Below, piece by piece: positions 20,369-31,122 of a DNA stretch of 64,000 bases. Numbering within the stretch: the stretch's first letter is position 1; each line of letters begins with the position of its first letter. The notes below the pieces were generated by a model. The model was given only the letters and a program-made list of their open reading frames with translations, was not told the DNA's origin and made no database searches. This DNA comes from Armillaria gallica (lineage: Eukaryota; Basidiomycota; Agaricomycetes; Agaricales; Physalacriaceae). Where the stretch lies: contig JBANDB010000010.1 in assembly GCA_037576215.1 (NCBI GenBank), positions 558,001 to 622,000 on the forward strand, given 5' to 3'. Position numbers and translations under genes: made by a program.

Positions 20369-22163
20369 ATGGCGGATTCTGACCGACGAGTCGTATCAGA
20401 TCCTCTCCCTGGACGCCCGACCACCTTCTCTCGTGACCTGCCAACTGTTTTATCATCAAGCCGTAACTTTGGAACTAATGTAACCTCCGTGACCCGACTC
20501 GAATCTGAGTCACGCGGACCCTACTCTCAGACTCGACCTTTAGCAACACGCTCCTTACGCGAGCCCGAAGCAAACATGATTCTAGCGAAGAAGCCACCTC
20601 CGGAGGACGAAGGAAGTACTCGAACAACGAGCAAGCCTCAGAAAATAGCGACAGGCACAAACCCAATTCCTATTGGAACAACTCGTCCGATCGCCTTCAC
20701 CACTTCTGTTCTTAATCAAAGATCTCATAAGACGGCCCATGGCCAAGTAACCGTCCTGCCTTCTCACTCTTTACTCGTTGATTTTAGAGAAGGAGAAAGG
20801 CGGAGAGGCAAGGCTGGCGACGAAGTACTCATCATCAGTCCCGAAGGCGCCCAGGTAAACATTTATCTTCTCTTTAGTAATTGTTATGCTCATCATTGGA
20901 AGATCAAAGTCTTCAGCGCGCCTCACTTAAGCACTCCGTGTTGCCTAGCGGAGCCTATTGCTGAATTTTACATCGATCAACTACCCGACAAGTACTGGAA
21001 ACAATATAACGATGCTGGTCGACTCATCGACCGGATAAAGCAACGATCGCCAAAGGTAAATTCAAATGAATATGGAAACGCTGCTGTCTCTGACTAGGTT
21101 GTATAGCTTGTTGTGCATGAATCAGACGTTAAATATACTCTGATGGCCAATGGACCTGTCGCGGATGTCGAACTTCTTTTCTTTTCACCCACTGTTCTCT
21201 CGGACGCGAAATCAACAGACAAGAGTGATGCCGCTGACTCTGCCCGCATGCGAATCCAACTGTCACGAAAGACTCGGTGGATGGAAATAGCCATATGCAA
21301 GTCCGACACACGTTCTAAAGAGTGGAAGAAGAGGACATTCCAGACGACAGGTTTCGATTCCTCCATTCCAGCATCGGATTTTCAAGACCTGGGGGAAGAT
21401 GAGCGAAAAGGACTGAATCTACTGGCGAAATTCCTGCATCTTTGCGATACCTACGAAAACCTTGCGAGCGAATCGCTGAATACAGCTCAAAGCAGGCGGG
21501 ATTTTGTCCATGACAGTCACCTTAACGTTGTGGAGACTCCTGGCAACGAAACAAACCACTTGGAGGCGACAGGATCGGCTGTACGACGAGAAATTTATAG
21601 ACGAACTTTTGCCTCGTCCTTGATTACTAACAAGAGTTTTGCTGTTCCTCCACGCCCGCCGAAAATTTCCCTTACGAACTCTATGTCCCGCCGCGCCCTA
21701 CAAACAACGGAGATTCAAGAAAAGGAAAACCTCGATCCTTCAAAAGCTCCTTTTGACAGCCTAGTGACGAACTTTGCGATGGCCGATGATACTGCTACCA
21801 CTAGGCGGCACGGTTTAAGCTGCACCTCTCAAATCTCGGGTGTCGAGTCTCGATTTATACCTTCTGTGGGGTGGTGTGTAAGGCAGGGCTCTCGTGTATC
21901 TCAGGGAGGCCATTACAAGATAATGTTCGTGGACGGTGCCGCTTTGGATGTGGATGTGGATGAAGAATGGGCTGAACTTCGGGATAAGTTTGGCAATGTG
22001 ATGCGGTAGGTGGTTATCCGATTTCTGTGCAATCGCCTGGACTCAAAAAACCTATTACAGGTATAAGATGTCCGATGGCCGTATCGAGCGTACGATCGGT
22101 GACAGGATGAAAGTGTTCAAAGAGTTTGTGTCCCTGTTTGAGTCTGACGACGAGGTCGAATAA
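20369..22163 (+). CDS. PLK4-type cryptic polo-box protein without kinase domain
   Basis: PLK4 polo boxes dimerise the kinase and target it to centrioles or spindle poles. From MADSDRRVV (20369) a disordered Ser/Thr/Arg-rich region leads to a cryptic polo box: GQVTVLPSHSLLVDFREGE, GDEVLIISPEG, an intron, then VFSAPHLSTP, LPDKYWKQYNDAGRLIDRIK and QRSPK, an intron, then VKYTLMANGPVADVELLFF. This follows the animal PLK4 pattern LPEKYWRKYQYASRF...AKCILMENSPGADFEVWF. After a linker a third polo box reads VGWCVRQGSRVSQGGHYKIMF, then across the last intron RYKMSDGRIERTIGDRMKVF, with stop at 22163. No glycine loop, HRD or DFG motif is visible upstream to eS19. Either the kinase moiety was lost, perhaps when the adjacent duplication formed, or this family is naturally kinase-less. 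The true start is uncertain. Confidence 0.78.
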
Positions 22164-22666
22164 ATGACACTCATGTACATCCATCTCGTTCCTTGATTTC
22201 TAGAGCAGTCATATGAGTTGCATATGAGTGTTACTGATACAGAATCGATGTGAGTCGAGGTCTCATTGCGGGCTTTTACGGGGTCGTTGCTAGGCTAAAG
22301 GAGTCCACGAGGGACCAGGCTGTAGTTTGAAGGCTTTGTGGCTGTGTTCCCGCTCTCAGACTAGTGCCTCGCAATTTGTTGGGGCCACGGCTGCCGAACC
22401 TCAGGGTATCTCTCCTCATATCTTGTGGGACAATATCTCCACTTCTGGATACTTGGATCGGAACATCGCCATCAATGGTATAAGTGCTTCATCATTGTCA
22501 TGATTCAATCATATCAATTAACTCTCGACTGCCACGACATCCTAGTTCCGTTAGGACCAGCAAGTCGCCAGGCTAGATTTCTCTCTGTTTTTCGTTTGCA
22601 AATTGTCTCCCACTGACATCTGCTGAAAAACCTGGTTCACCTTTGTTTTTTTCGATTCTTCTCATC
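22164..22666. other. Intergenic spacer, no supported gene
   Basis: It holds the 3' flank of the polo-box gene and the promoter of the DUF6534 gene. A pyrimidine-rich stretch (TTTGTTTTTTTCG) lies just before the ATG at 22667. Confidence 0.5.
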
Positions 22667-24814
22667 ATGGCGACCTCGGACGCAGCGGAATTTAATGTTG
22701 ACGATACCTTTGGAGTCCTCTATATTGGCTTCATAGTCTCCATGATAGGATATGGATTCACTTTCTTTCGTGAGTTCATGTTTGGATCTTGTAATGTACT
22801 TTACAAGTCCTGATTTGGGATTGTCAACAGAGACTTATGTCTACTTTTCACGGTATCCAAAAGACCTTTTCATCATGAAGGCAATAGTATGCTTGTGACA
22901 CGCTTTTCTTATAGTCGAGGTTGCTTACGACGCTTCACATAGGTGGCGTTCCTATGGTTCGTTGACTCGAGTCATCCTTGTGTCGCTAGTTATCCCTTAC
23001 CTTCCTGGTGCAGTGTGCTTGATACGGTCTCATCGGCTCTAAGTACAGCTTTTTTCTGTTCCCTTGATCACTGAATTCACGGCTCGACACCCCAGTTTCA
23101 CAAACGTTGGTCTTGGGAGTTCCTGTCCAATATGTACGAGGATGCTGACGGACGAGTAGAGCTTACTATTATCTGGTGACGATGTTCCCTCTGGCATCAG
23201 CGATGGTAAATGCTACAAGGTACGTGTTTTGCAGTTTTTCGAGGACCGTCCGCTTGACCAATGTCAACAGTGCATTCTGCGTGCGTGTGATAATTACGCT
23301 CTATTCATCTCCTTCTGCTAATCTCAAAAAATTCTCGGGGATGCAGGCCGAAAACACCCTGGCGGTACGGCGCTCTTTCGACCTTAGTAGCGCTGATTTC
23401 TGACCGGAATGATTAGGCCGCTTTGATTTTTATTGTTCAATTGTCAGGCGCTCTATCCTCATTTGATGCTTGGTACTAACCCAGTTTGTAGATTATACGC
23501 ATCCCGAGTGTGGAAGTGTACGTGTGATTTCCCCGGATGCTCATGAGTTGTCAACTCACTTGATGCGATCGCAGTAAGTAAGAACATAACACTAACCGCA
23601 ATCATTGTAAGTCAGTGGTTGTCTTTCCGTTGCTAAGTCTTACATGTTTTCTAGACCTTTATGTGTCTGGTTGGATTTGGTAAGGCTTTCGGTGTATATG
23701 ATAACATTCCAATCGTCGCTTATTGCATTGGCGACGCCCAGCCCTTACTCTCGGTACGTACTCCAAGACAGGTGTTCTAAACGAAAGTCTGATATGATTG
23801 CCAACTCAGCCATGACTGCGATGATGTGCGCTTTCCATGTTCTAAGCTCATTTGGATGCAAACTTACGTGAGGTAGGGTCCGCAATGCTGGATTCGCCCA
23901 TCTGGCAACGTCGCCGAGCAAAGTATGTCTTTATATACTTGATACCAGGCCCTTTCATGACTGTCCTAGGCAATTGTTGCTATTGGGCAAGTAGCCGTGT
24001 TCGTTGGCGGATTTATCACCTTCATCGCCCTACAATTATTCTCCCACGGCGCTCACTGGTCTGAAAATACGCAGTGAGCAGTGCTTTGTCTTTTAAATCC
24101 GTTGCGTCAAGTTCATGTTGGATCTTAGGCCCTATGATTGGTTCAATAAAATGATCACCATCTTCTTCTCACAAGGATGCAGTGCAACATTGGTACAGCT
24201 TGCTTATTTCGTAATTGTTCGTTTATCTCCCTCATGCGATGCCAGCCTTCTAACCAATAATACAGTTCGTTGCAACGCCTGCTCGTGTCATCTGGATCCC
24301 CTTCCATTTAATGTCTAGCAAACGTAGGTGATACTTTACGCCAAAGTCTCGACCTGACACAGCGTATTATATTAGTGTTTGTCAATTGCCTGCTATCACT
24401 GTCAGTAAAGCGCTTGGAAATGATCGGGGTAAACTAAGGTCCTTCCAGGTTGAACTCTCGGCAAGCATACCATGGTCATGGCATCAATCACGAGGACAGT
24501 TCAATTGGCCCGCAGAAGTCGAACACCAGCGGTACCGTAAAACCAGGTGTTCACTTCAGTGTCGCAGATACTCAGCCTCCCATCAACATTGAAGTGTCTC
24601 GTACTGTTGAGCAGGACGTTACTGTAAATAAAGGCACATTTGATTCTGACGAGGTGAGCTCTTTGACCATCGGTGATTTCACTCCACTAATATTATTACG
24701 GTGAAGACGTCCTTCGACATACATGAAGTAATTGTCCCTCTTGCTTACTACGAGTTACTGTCTGATGGTCATTGTACGCAGATATCAAAAGGTGGACAGG
24801 GTTACGCGGTTTGA
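22667..24814 (+). CDS. DUF6534-type multi-pass membrane protein
   Basis: A member of the large basidiomycete family of seven-helix-like proteins annotated DUF6534, with no known function. ATG at 22667 gives MATSDAAEFNVDDTFGVLYIG, the usual TFG(A/V)L first helix. The next exons give ETYVYFSRYPKDLFIMKA and VAFLWFVDS, which align to the family pattern TYLYYxxYPxDPxxLKxxVAxLW. The last helix and C-terminal tail read FVATPARVIWIPFHLM, VNCLLSL and LNSRQAYHGHG, followed by a hydrophilic tail and a final short exon (EISKGGQGYAV) with stop at 24812-24814. There are many short exons between, with approximate boundaries. No frame-breaking mutation is obvious, but every exon was not verified. The 3' end converges with the dioxygenase gene 183 bp away. 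Confidence 0.8.
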
Positions 24815-24997
24815 AATGTTAACGCAGGCGGACTCCGCCTTGGTTGTATGTGACAGTAGACTGTATCCCTTTGAACCGTTGAATTCGGCTGGAGTAGATT
24901 TGCATGTTCTCCATGGCAGAGTGAATTGATTCGTAATATTATATTTTCCACAAAGATGAAACTGCATGCATGTAGCCTCCCACTTATTTATATTCCT

Positions 24998-26457
24998 TTA
25001 ATACTTCCCCTTGCCGTCTGCAAAGTTGTTCCCGACTTTGTTCAGTAGAAATTCGCCATAGACGACAGACTTGTACTCCCTCCCGCCTGGATTCGGCTTG
25101 TCGGCTTGGATGCGTAGAGCCGCAGCTAGCGGTTCTATGCGCGCATTGAAATTGGGCTCGAAGAAGAATGGAATTCTAATGAAGTCGGTTGTTACTTAAT
25201 GCAATGGTAACCGGAATAGAATCGTCACTCACGACACCCTGATAGTCACGGTTGAAAGGCGGAATCATTGCAGTCTTTGAGAAAACTACTCACCTGTAAT
25301 TCTTACTTCTGTGAACGACACGATGCAGTGTGGATTTGTACAAGCCGTTGGTCCAGATTTCCCACACTAGCGCAAAAATTCAGGCAATCGGCATCCTAAA
25401 CGTCGCAGGAGCTTACTTTCTCCGATATTGCACACGACGCAGCCCGGGATGGGATCTGCGTTTATCCACGAGCCCGCTTGGGTTCCTTGTTCAGCAGGGA
25501 GATCGGAAACATCAGATCCTACGTCTACGTTGTGTGTGAACACCTGGAGAGCAGCAGGTGTAGGGTCTGTGTACAAAAATCTGTATGAAACTCGGTGTCA
25601 GCAATATTGAGTTCCAAGTTTCGGGGGTGAGACGGACGTAAGGCACCCATAGTCCCTACGGTTCAAAGTCGTAAATACATAATGGAGAAGCAGTCAAATT
25701 ACGAACTTGTGAGCACCACAGGAGAACCCATCATGATCGTTGGGCAGAGGGGGGTAACCTGGTACACTATTAATGAAATCACGAGGACATAGAGAGATGT
25801 AATGACCTATAGCGCGCATCACCCAAAAGCTATCGTCCACTTGCCTACATAAGTCTTCACGTTCTTCGGAAGTCATGCCAAGGCCATCAGCCATTCTAAA
25901 ATGATATTAACTTCATATTCTCACACAAAGACAACGAGAACATACTTACGCCCCCATTACAATCAGTCCCAAGGCCTTCATCTTGTCTACCCAGTTCTCG
26001 TACTTTTCTCGGAAAGTCGGCACAGTTGGCCATTGATTCTCCCCCCAAAGAGGCTTCGTCTTGTCCGGCTTTTCGACGGGACGATACCAATCAATACCCT
26101 CGTGGTTATCAGCTTTGCCGTTGGTAACATTCTCTTTCAGTCTGGCATAACCTGAGGAACAGATACTTCTACGATTGACTTCGATATAAAGACGAAGTCC
26201 GCACCTCTAGCTTGATCTTCGTTCTTAAGTGCTATCTTATCCTTCTCTTCCTGTGGAAGGGAAAAGAATTGCCGTGCCAAAGTTGTGAGCTCCTCGGGCA
26301 CCTGTAGATCAACATAGGACGATATGTCGAGGTAGAAGAATCCATAGTCGACACAGGCATTGTGGATCTTGGTGGCTACTTCCCTTCGTCGAGCTTCGTT
26401 GCTCGGGGAACGATTATCCTCGAGATAGGGAAGGATATTAATTATTGGAAGGGACAT
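24998..26457 (-). CDS. 2-oxoglutarate/Fe(II)-dependent dioxygenase (isopenicillin N synthase-like)
   Basis: Fe(II)- and 2-oxoglutarate-dependent oxygenase; the substrate is unknown. From ATG 26457 the N-terminal DIOX_N region reads MSLPIINILPYLED, IHNACVDYGFFYLD and LARQFFSLPQEEKDKIAL. Later exons give NHEGIDWYRPVE, KPLWGENQWP, FREKYENWVDKMKALG, then CGAHK, the first iron-ligand His, expected to continue HxD across a splice junction. Next come LYTDPTPAALQVF and GSWINADPIPGCVVCNIGE, then the distal His and Arg in STLHRVVHR and VSIPFFFEPNF. Stop at 24998. The sequence is all consistent with an active enzyme of the non-heme DIOX superfamily. It shares a 171-bp divergent promoter with MPS1. No biosynthetic cluster surrounds it, so primary or detoxification metabolism is as likely as secondary metabolism. 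Confidence 0.9.
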
Positions 26458-26628
26458 TTGACGAAGTTAAAATGGCAGTCTGATAGCTTATCATTCGTCT
26501 TATCAGATCGGCTGAAACGAAATAATTAAATAATTAAGACTTAACATCATGTGATCGTGTTTTCCAACGAGCTCGACATGCGGCACCATTGTTGAGAGCA
26601 CTGGCATTGTCCCTTTTCGCAGACTGTC

Positions 26629-29600
26629 ATGGCATCGACGCCTCCTCAAGAAAGACGCGAACCTTCCACTTCACCTACATCCACCGAATCCAGCGACTCC
26701 TCCCTTCTCGCGGATCTTTCTTTTGACTACGTTTACGACGAAGATGGCAACTTTGTACGCTTGTCAAAGGGCTCACCGAAATCCCACAGGCAAAGCGCAG
26801 CGTATTCCCCTGCCAGCTCACCTCTCGATATAGAGCCCTCATCGGAACCTGTCGCGTCATCACCCTTGGTGAACAATGTCCTGGGGCCACACGGGGCATC
26901 GGATTCAGATTTAGTGTCCCTCACTTCTCCGCGACAAACTTCCCTTACTCGGTCGGAAAGCGCGTTCCCAATCCTCAACGGGAACAATGTGGCGGCTCCT
27001 GAGAGAGAGCTTGATAGAGACAGTGCTCCGTCGATGGCTCGGTCATTTCAACGCGTGGCCTCAGTACCAGCCATCGCGATGGGTGCTGCTTCAGCCTCTA
27101 CCAATGGTGGCCCCAAACGAGTTTTTCCACGCAGGGCCGTTGATGAGCAGCAGGAGGCGCGGCAGAAGCGAAATGGAGACGAGCTACGGGCCAGATTGTT
27201 GTCCTCGACCGCTGCCGAATCCCAGGGTCAACTTATGTTCCCAGATGAAAAGGAAAATATTGGCCGTGGTGGGAGCGACCTTCAGAGTGTCGAGGAGCTG
27301 TATGGCTCAATTGCGAGGGGTTCCATTGACGGTACGCCTGCGGCTCGGTTGCTCGCTCTATCGCGTCCAGCCTATGCCTCCCTTTCAACCGGACGTCCTG
27401 CCGGCGATCTCGGATCATCACGGCGGCGGTTTTCTTCCTCTAATTCTGCCAATGGGAGCAGGAGTTCAAGAATAATGAAGGGATCCGGTAAAAAGCACGC
27501 GGTTGATAGGATATCGGAGTTGGATCAGTCCACAGACGATGAGGCCTACGGCTACGAGCCAGTTAGCGACCACGGTCACGATGACGGTACCGACTTAGGT
27601 TCGTCTTCCTTCACACTCCCCTCTCTTCGTTAATTTGAGCTATCATCTGGCAAAGATGAGCCACAGGTCGAACCCGTCAGTCGCGCGCCTTCACGAGAAG
27701 GTGTTCTGTCTCTCAGTCAATCCAGGCCTCGGAGATCGGCAAGTCTCAGTGGTAAATCCCTAACGCCTCGATGCTTCTTGCCTTTGCTCAGATCTTCCGT
27801 AGGGTCAGACGAGCCTTATCATGGTAGCATCAGTGGCCACGCTCGCTCCCAGAAATCTCAATCACGATCCTCCCGTCCAGGAACCAATGTGGGCCCTCCC
27901 AGGGAGACGGGTCTTCTTCCTCGCCGAGTGACTGTAGAAGAACGGGACAGGCAAGAGATGGAACAACGTGCCGAGTTCAAAAGTCAGTTATTGCATCTAC
28001 ATCCCTGGTCTCGTGGACTTACAACTACCTTACAGAATACCAGGATGCTGAACGTATGTATCATTTATAATCGATAAGACCGTCTAGGCTTATTCTTCCT
28101 TTTCAGGTCGCCTCCAGGAGCAACAACTCAGAGATCAGCATCACCATTCTCAGGCTCGACAATCTCCGTCACCGACACATATTCCCTCCCAAGCAATAAG
28201 CCTCAATGAACGACCGTCGTATGCGACTCATAGACGTAGAGAGTCAGATACTCTGAAAAGCAGCGTAGCCTATTCGGGGTCCCCGACAGCAGTTGATGTC
28301 CCTCCGGCGAAACATTCTCCTTCTGCAAATAATATCGCAGCTTCGGCGTCAGTGAATGCTAAGCATCGAAAAAGCCCAACTGCTCTGGAGCCTCCCACAA
28401 CTAGCGGAAACTTGCGAACCAGTGGCGCTGGCGGTGACCAGCGAGAGAAAGAGAAGGAACGGTATCGGCAGCAACGACAGCACTCGAGTAAACAAGCGTC
28501 TGGATCAAGTCAACCTATCTCGGCTTCGCTTTCGCAACAGCAGCTCGCTGCGGCCTCTATGGGACCTGGAAACCGGCATTTGGTGGTATGTTTGGTCATT
28601 GTTGTCATTATACCGGTTCTTTGACTCCGTGATCAGGTTAATAGGAAGCTCTACGCACGGCTGGATATGATTGGCAAAGGCGGCTCTTCTCGCGTATACC
28701 GTGTGATGAACCATGCAAACGAGTTGTACGCTATCAAGCGCGTGTCGTTGGATAAGATTGACTCCGAAACCATGTCTGGCTATATGAACGAGATTGCGCT
28801 CTTAAAGAGACTCGAAGGCAACTCTCGAATCATCGGCCTGATTGACAGTGAACTCAAAGCTGGCCCTGGAGGAAGTAAAGGTCATTTGCTTTTGGTGATG
28901 GAGTGCGGTGAAATCGATTTCGCTGGGCTATTGAGTGAACGGCAAAGTCAAGGACTGGACATGGTGTGGGTTGCGTACTACTGGCAACAGGTTTGTCGGC
29001 TACTATTTACCCTGCGCGTATATGCTGATACAATTCGCCCAGATGCTCCAAGCTGTCCACGTCATCCATGAGGAGAAAATCGTGCATTCTGATCTGAAGC
29101 CAGCCAACTTCGTCCTTGTAAAGGGACAGCTGAAACTGATTGACTTTGGTATTGCGAATGCCATCGCCAATGACACGACAAATATCCAGCGGGATCATCA
29201 GGTGAGCAGGTCACAACCTTTCTCCACAACACCGTTGATGACCGTGGACCCTCAAGATCGGTACGGTGAACTATATGTCGCCCGAAGCCATTGAATTGCC
29301 AGATGGCATGAGACGGCTGAAGGTTGGTCGTGCTAGTGACATTTGGTCATTAGGTTGCATTCTCTACCAAATGGTGTACGGTCAACCACCCTTTCACCAT
29401 TTAGCGGTGTTCCAGAAAATGAAGGCGATTCCCGATGCGACACATCGGATAGACTTCCCTCTGTACGTGACGCCGACTGTACCCTCGAAAGACAAGGGAT
29501 CCCCGGGACATGGGCCGCCCCCCAAAAAGCTGGAACATCTCAAACGGCGGATACGGATGGACATCATTTTGTCCATGCGGTCTTGTCTCAACCGGAATCC

Positions 29601-29976
29601 CAAGGAACGGATGTCAATTCCTCAGCTTTTAGAGCAGGATTGGTTGGCGATGAAAGATCGTGAGTCATTCTTATGTTTTCCCTCCTTCGCAAGATCCTGA
29701 TTGAATCTCTAGCGCCACCGATCCCTACTATGGCAGACCTTCTTGGCGAAGACGAGACCGTGATCAATCCGTTCTATATGAAGCAGCTCCTAGAGTACGG
29801 CATTCGGCTAGGCCAGGACCCCAAGGGCAAAGAGGCTACTCAAGAGTTCTTGGAGGAGGATGCCCAGGTGAGCCATCTTACATATGTTTGGCATCAATAT
29901 TGGTCTAATTCTTTCTCGTTAGCGACTGGTAAAAGAACTGCGCTCTCTTGCTGTTAGGAAAGAAGGGGAACAATAG
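26629..29976 (+). CDS. MPS1: MPS1/TTK-type dual-specificity spindle-checkpoint kinase
   Basis: Kinetochore kinase that starts spindle-assembly-checkpoint signalling by phosphorylating KNL1/Spc105. The long, Ser-rich N-terminus from [12 protein letters not shown] (26629) is disordered, with a KEN-like element DEKENIG that may be a degradation box (inference). The kinase domain begins near 28640: glycine loop [13 protein letters not shown], Lys in [20 protein letters not shown], then across an intron [30 protein letters not shown], and after another intron [41 protein letters not shown] in place of HRDLKxxN is characteristic of MPS1. A C-terminal extension ([24 protein letters not shown]) ends [17 protein letters not shown] with the stop at 29974-29976. 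About eight exons. It is divergent from the dioxygenase gene. Confidence 0.94.
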
Positions 29977-31122
29977 CCCCGTTAAGCTATATGGGCCACT
30001 TGTTCTTGGTCTTTTCATGGGTCATCGTCGGGGCACGTATCTCTTTTAAATTTATGCATTCGCATTGTACTATACTTTTTCATGTCGCTCTTTTTATTCT
30101 GCTCAACATATTTTTCATCCTCAGCATCATATCTCCCCGCATCCATCCATCCGTCTCGTGTTATTTGTTAAGATTTGCAAATGTCGTAGCATGCTATGTG
30201 TCATATACCGCTATTAAATGCTATCGTTTGTTATGCAGCGATTTTGTGGGTTTTCCGTCCATTTCACTGGGTTTCGCACGCTCCAAAAGCAAAAAAAAAA
30301 TAACTTCGGGAGATGATCAGAAACTCAAAAGTAGCTGTCCCTACATTGATTTCATTGACTTTCAAGCTCGAAAATGACCAAAAGAGTTGTAAATAGAGCA
30401 CTTGCCATCCCATAGTTTTCGGCTCAGGCCCCAAGTTCAATGTGCACTGAAACTGGCATGTGAGTATTTTACAAGACTTTTCTATCGTACAATCACGGGG
30501 ATGAATTGTAATAGTGTCCGCACCCTGCGGATGGTGATAAACCGTGAATTAGTTTCCGCATTCTTGCGGTGCGAAGCATCTTTTCTGACCATTTCTCCTG
30601 CTTGAAATCCTGTTCACAAGCTTCATTTTGAGTGTGATAGCTTCAAATTCAAAGTGCAGAGGATGAAAGTGCATCTAAATATATTCATCGCATCCAGCAG
30701 ATGTATACGTGAGGACATGCAGGTTGCATGCAAGCATAAGAGTCGTCGCAGCGCATGCCGGTAACTCGGAAATCGCGGACCGATGGCAGATAACTTGGTA
30801 GGAAACTCATTTTCCTCAAATATAGCGCTACACAGCACGCTTTGTTTTCCGCAACTTTGAAATATCGTTAATCATTGTATATTGCATCTACAGTCAAATT
30901 TCAGGGCTTAAAGATAAAGAAATAGTGCCAGGAAAAATCAACAAAAGCGTGGAATATTACTGCCTGTTATGGGCATGGCAGATAGCTGACCGTGCCGGCT
31001 TCTACCGGACCGAGAAAAGCACAGGCAAATAGAATATTTTCACGCTGACCGCGACTTCGTGCACTCTCGATCTCTGTCACGCTAATACCACCGCCAGTCT
31101 ACGGCTATATAGCTGACAGGTG
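29977..31122. other. Intergenic region, no supported gene
   Basis: AT-rich 3' flank of MPS1 (29990-30380, with an A-run at about 30291-30301) and the promoter of the F-box gene. Frames at 29991-30377 and 30623-30838 lack motifs. A TATA-like CTATATAGC lies near 31104-31112, just before the next start codon. Confidence 0.5.

Noticed and set aside
19313..21097. 594-codon uninterrupted frame
   Set aside because: Its first part reads through the hemerythrin exons and 3' flank in a different frame from the hemerythrin protein, and its end reads through introns of the polo-box gene. Only the part from about 20369 is supported.
24732..24929. Extra gene after the DUF6534 gene
   Set aside because: The frame starts inside the last intron of the DUF6534 gene and has no motif.
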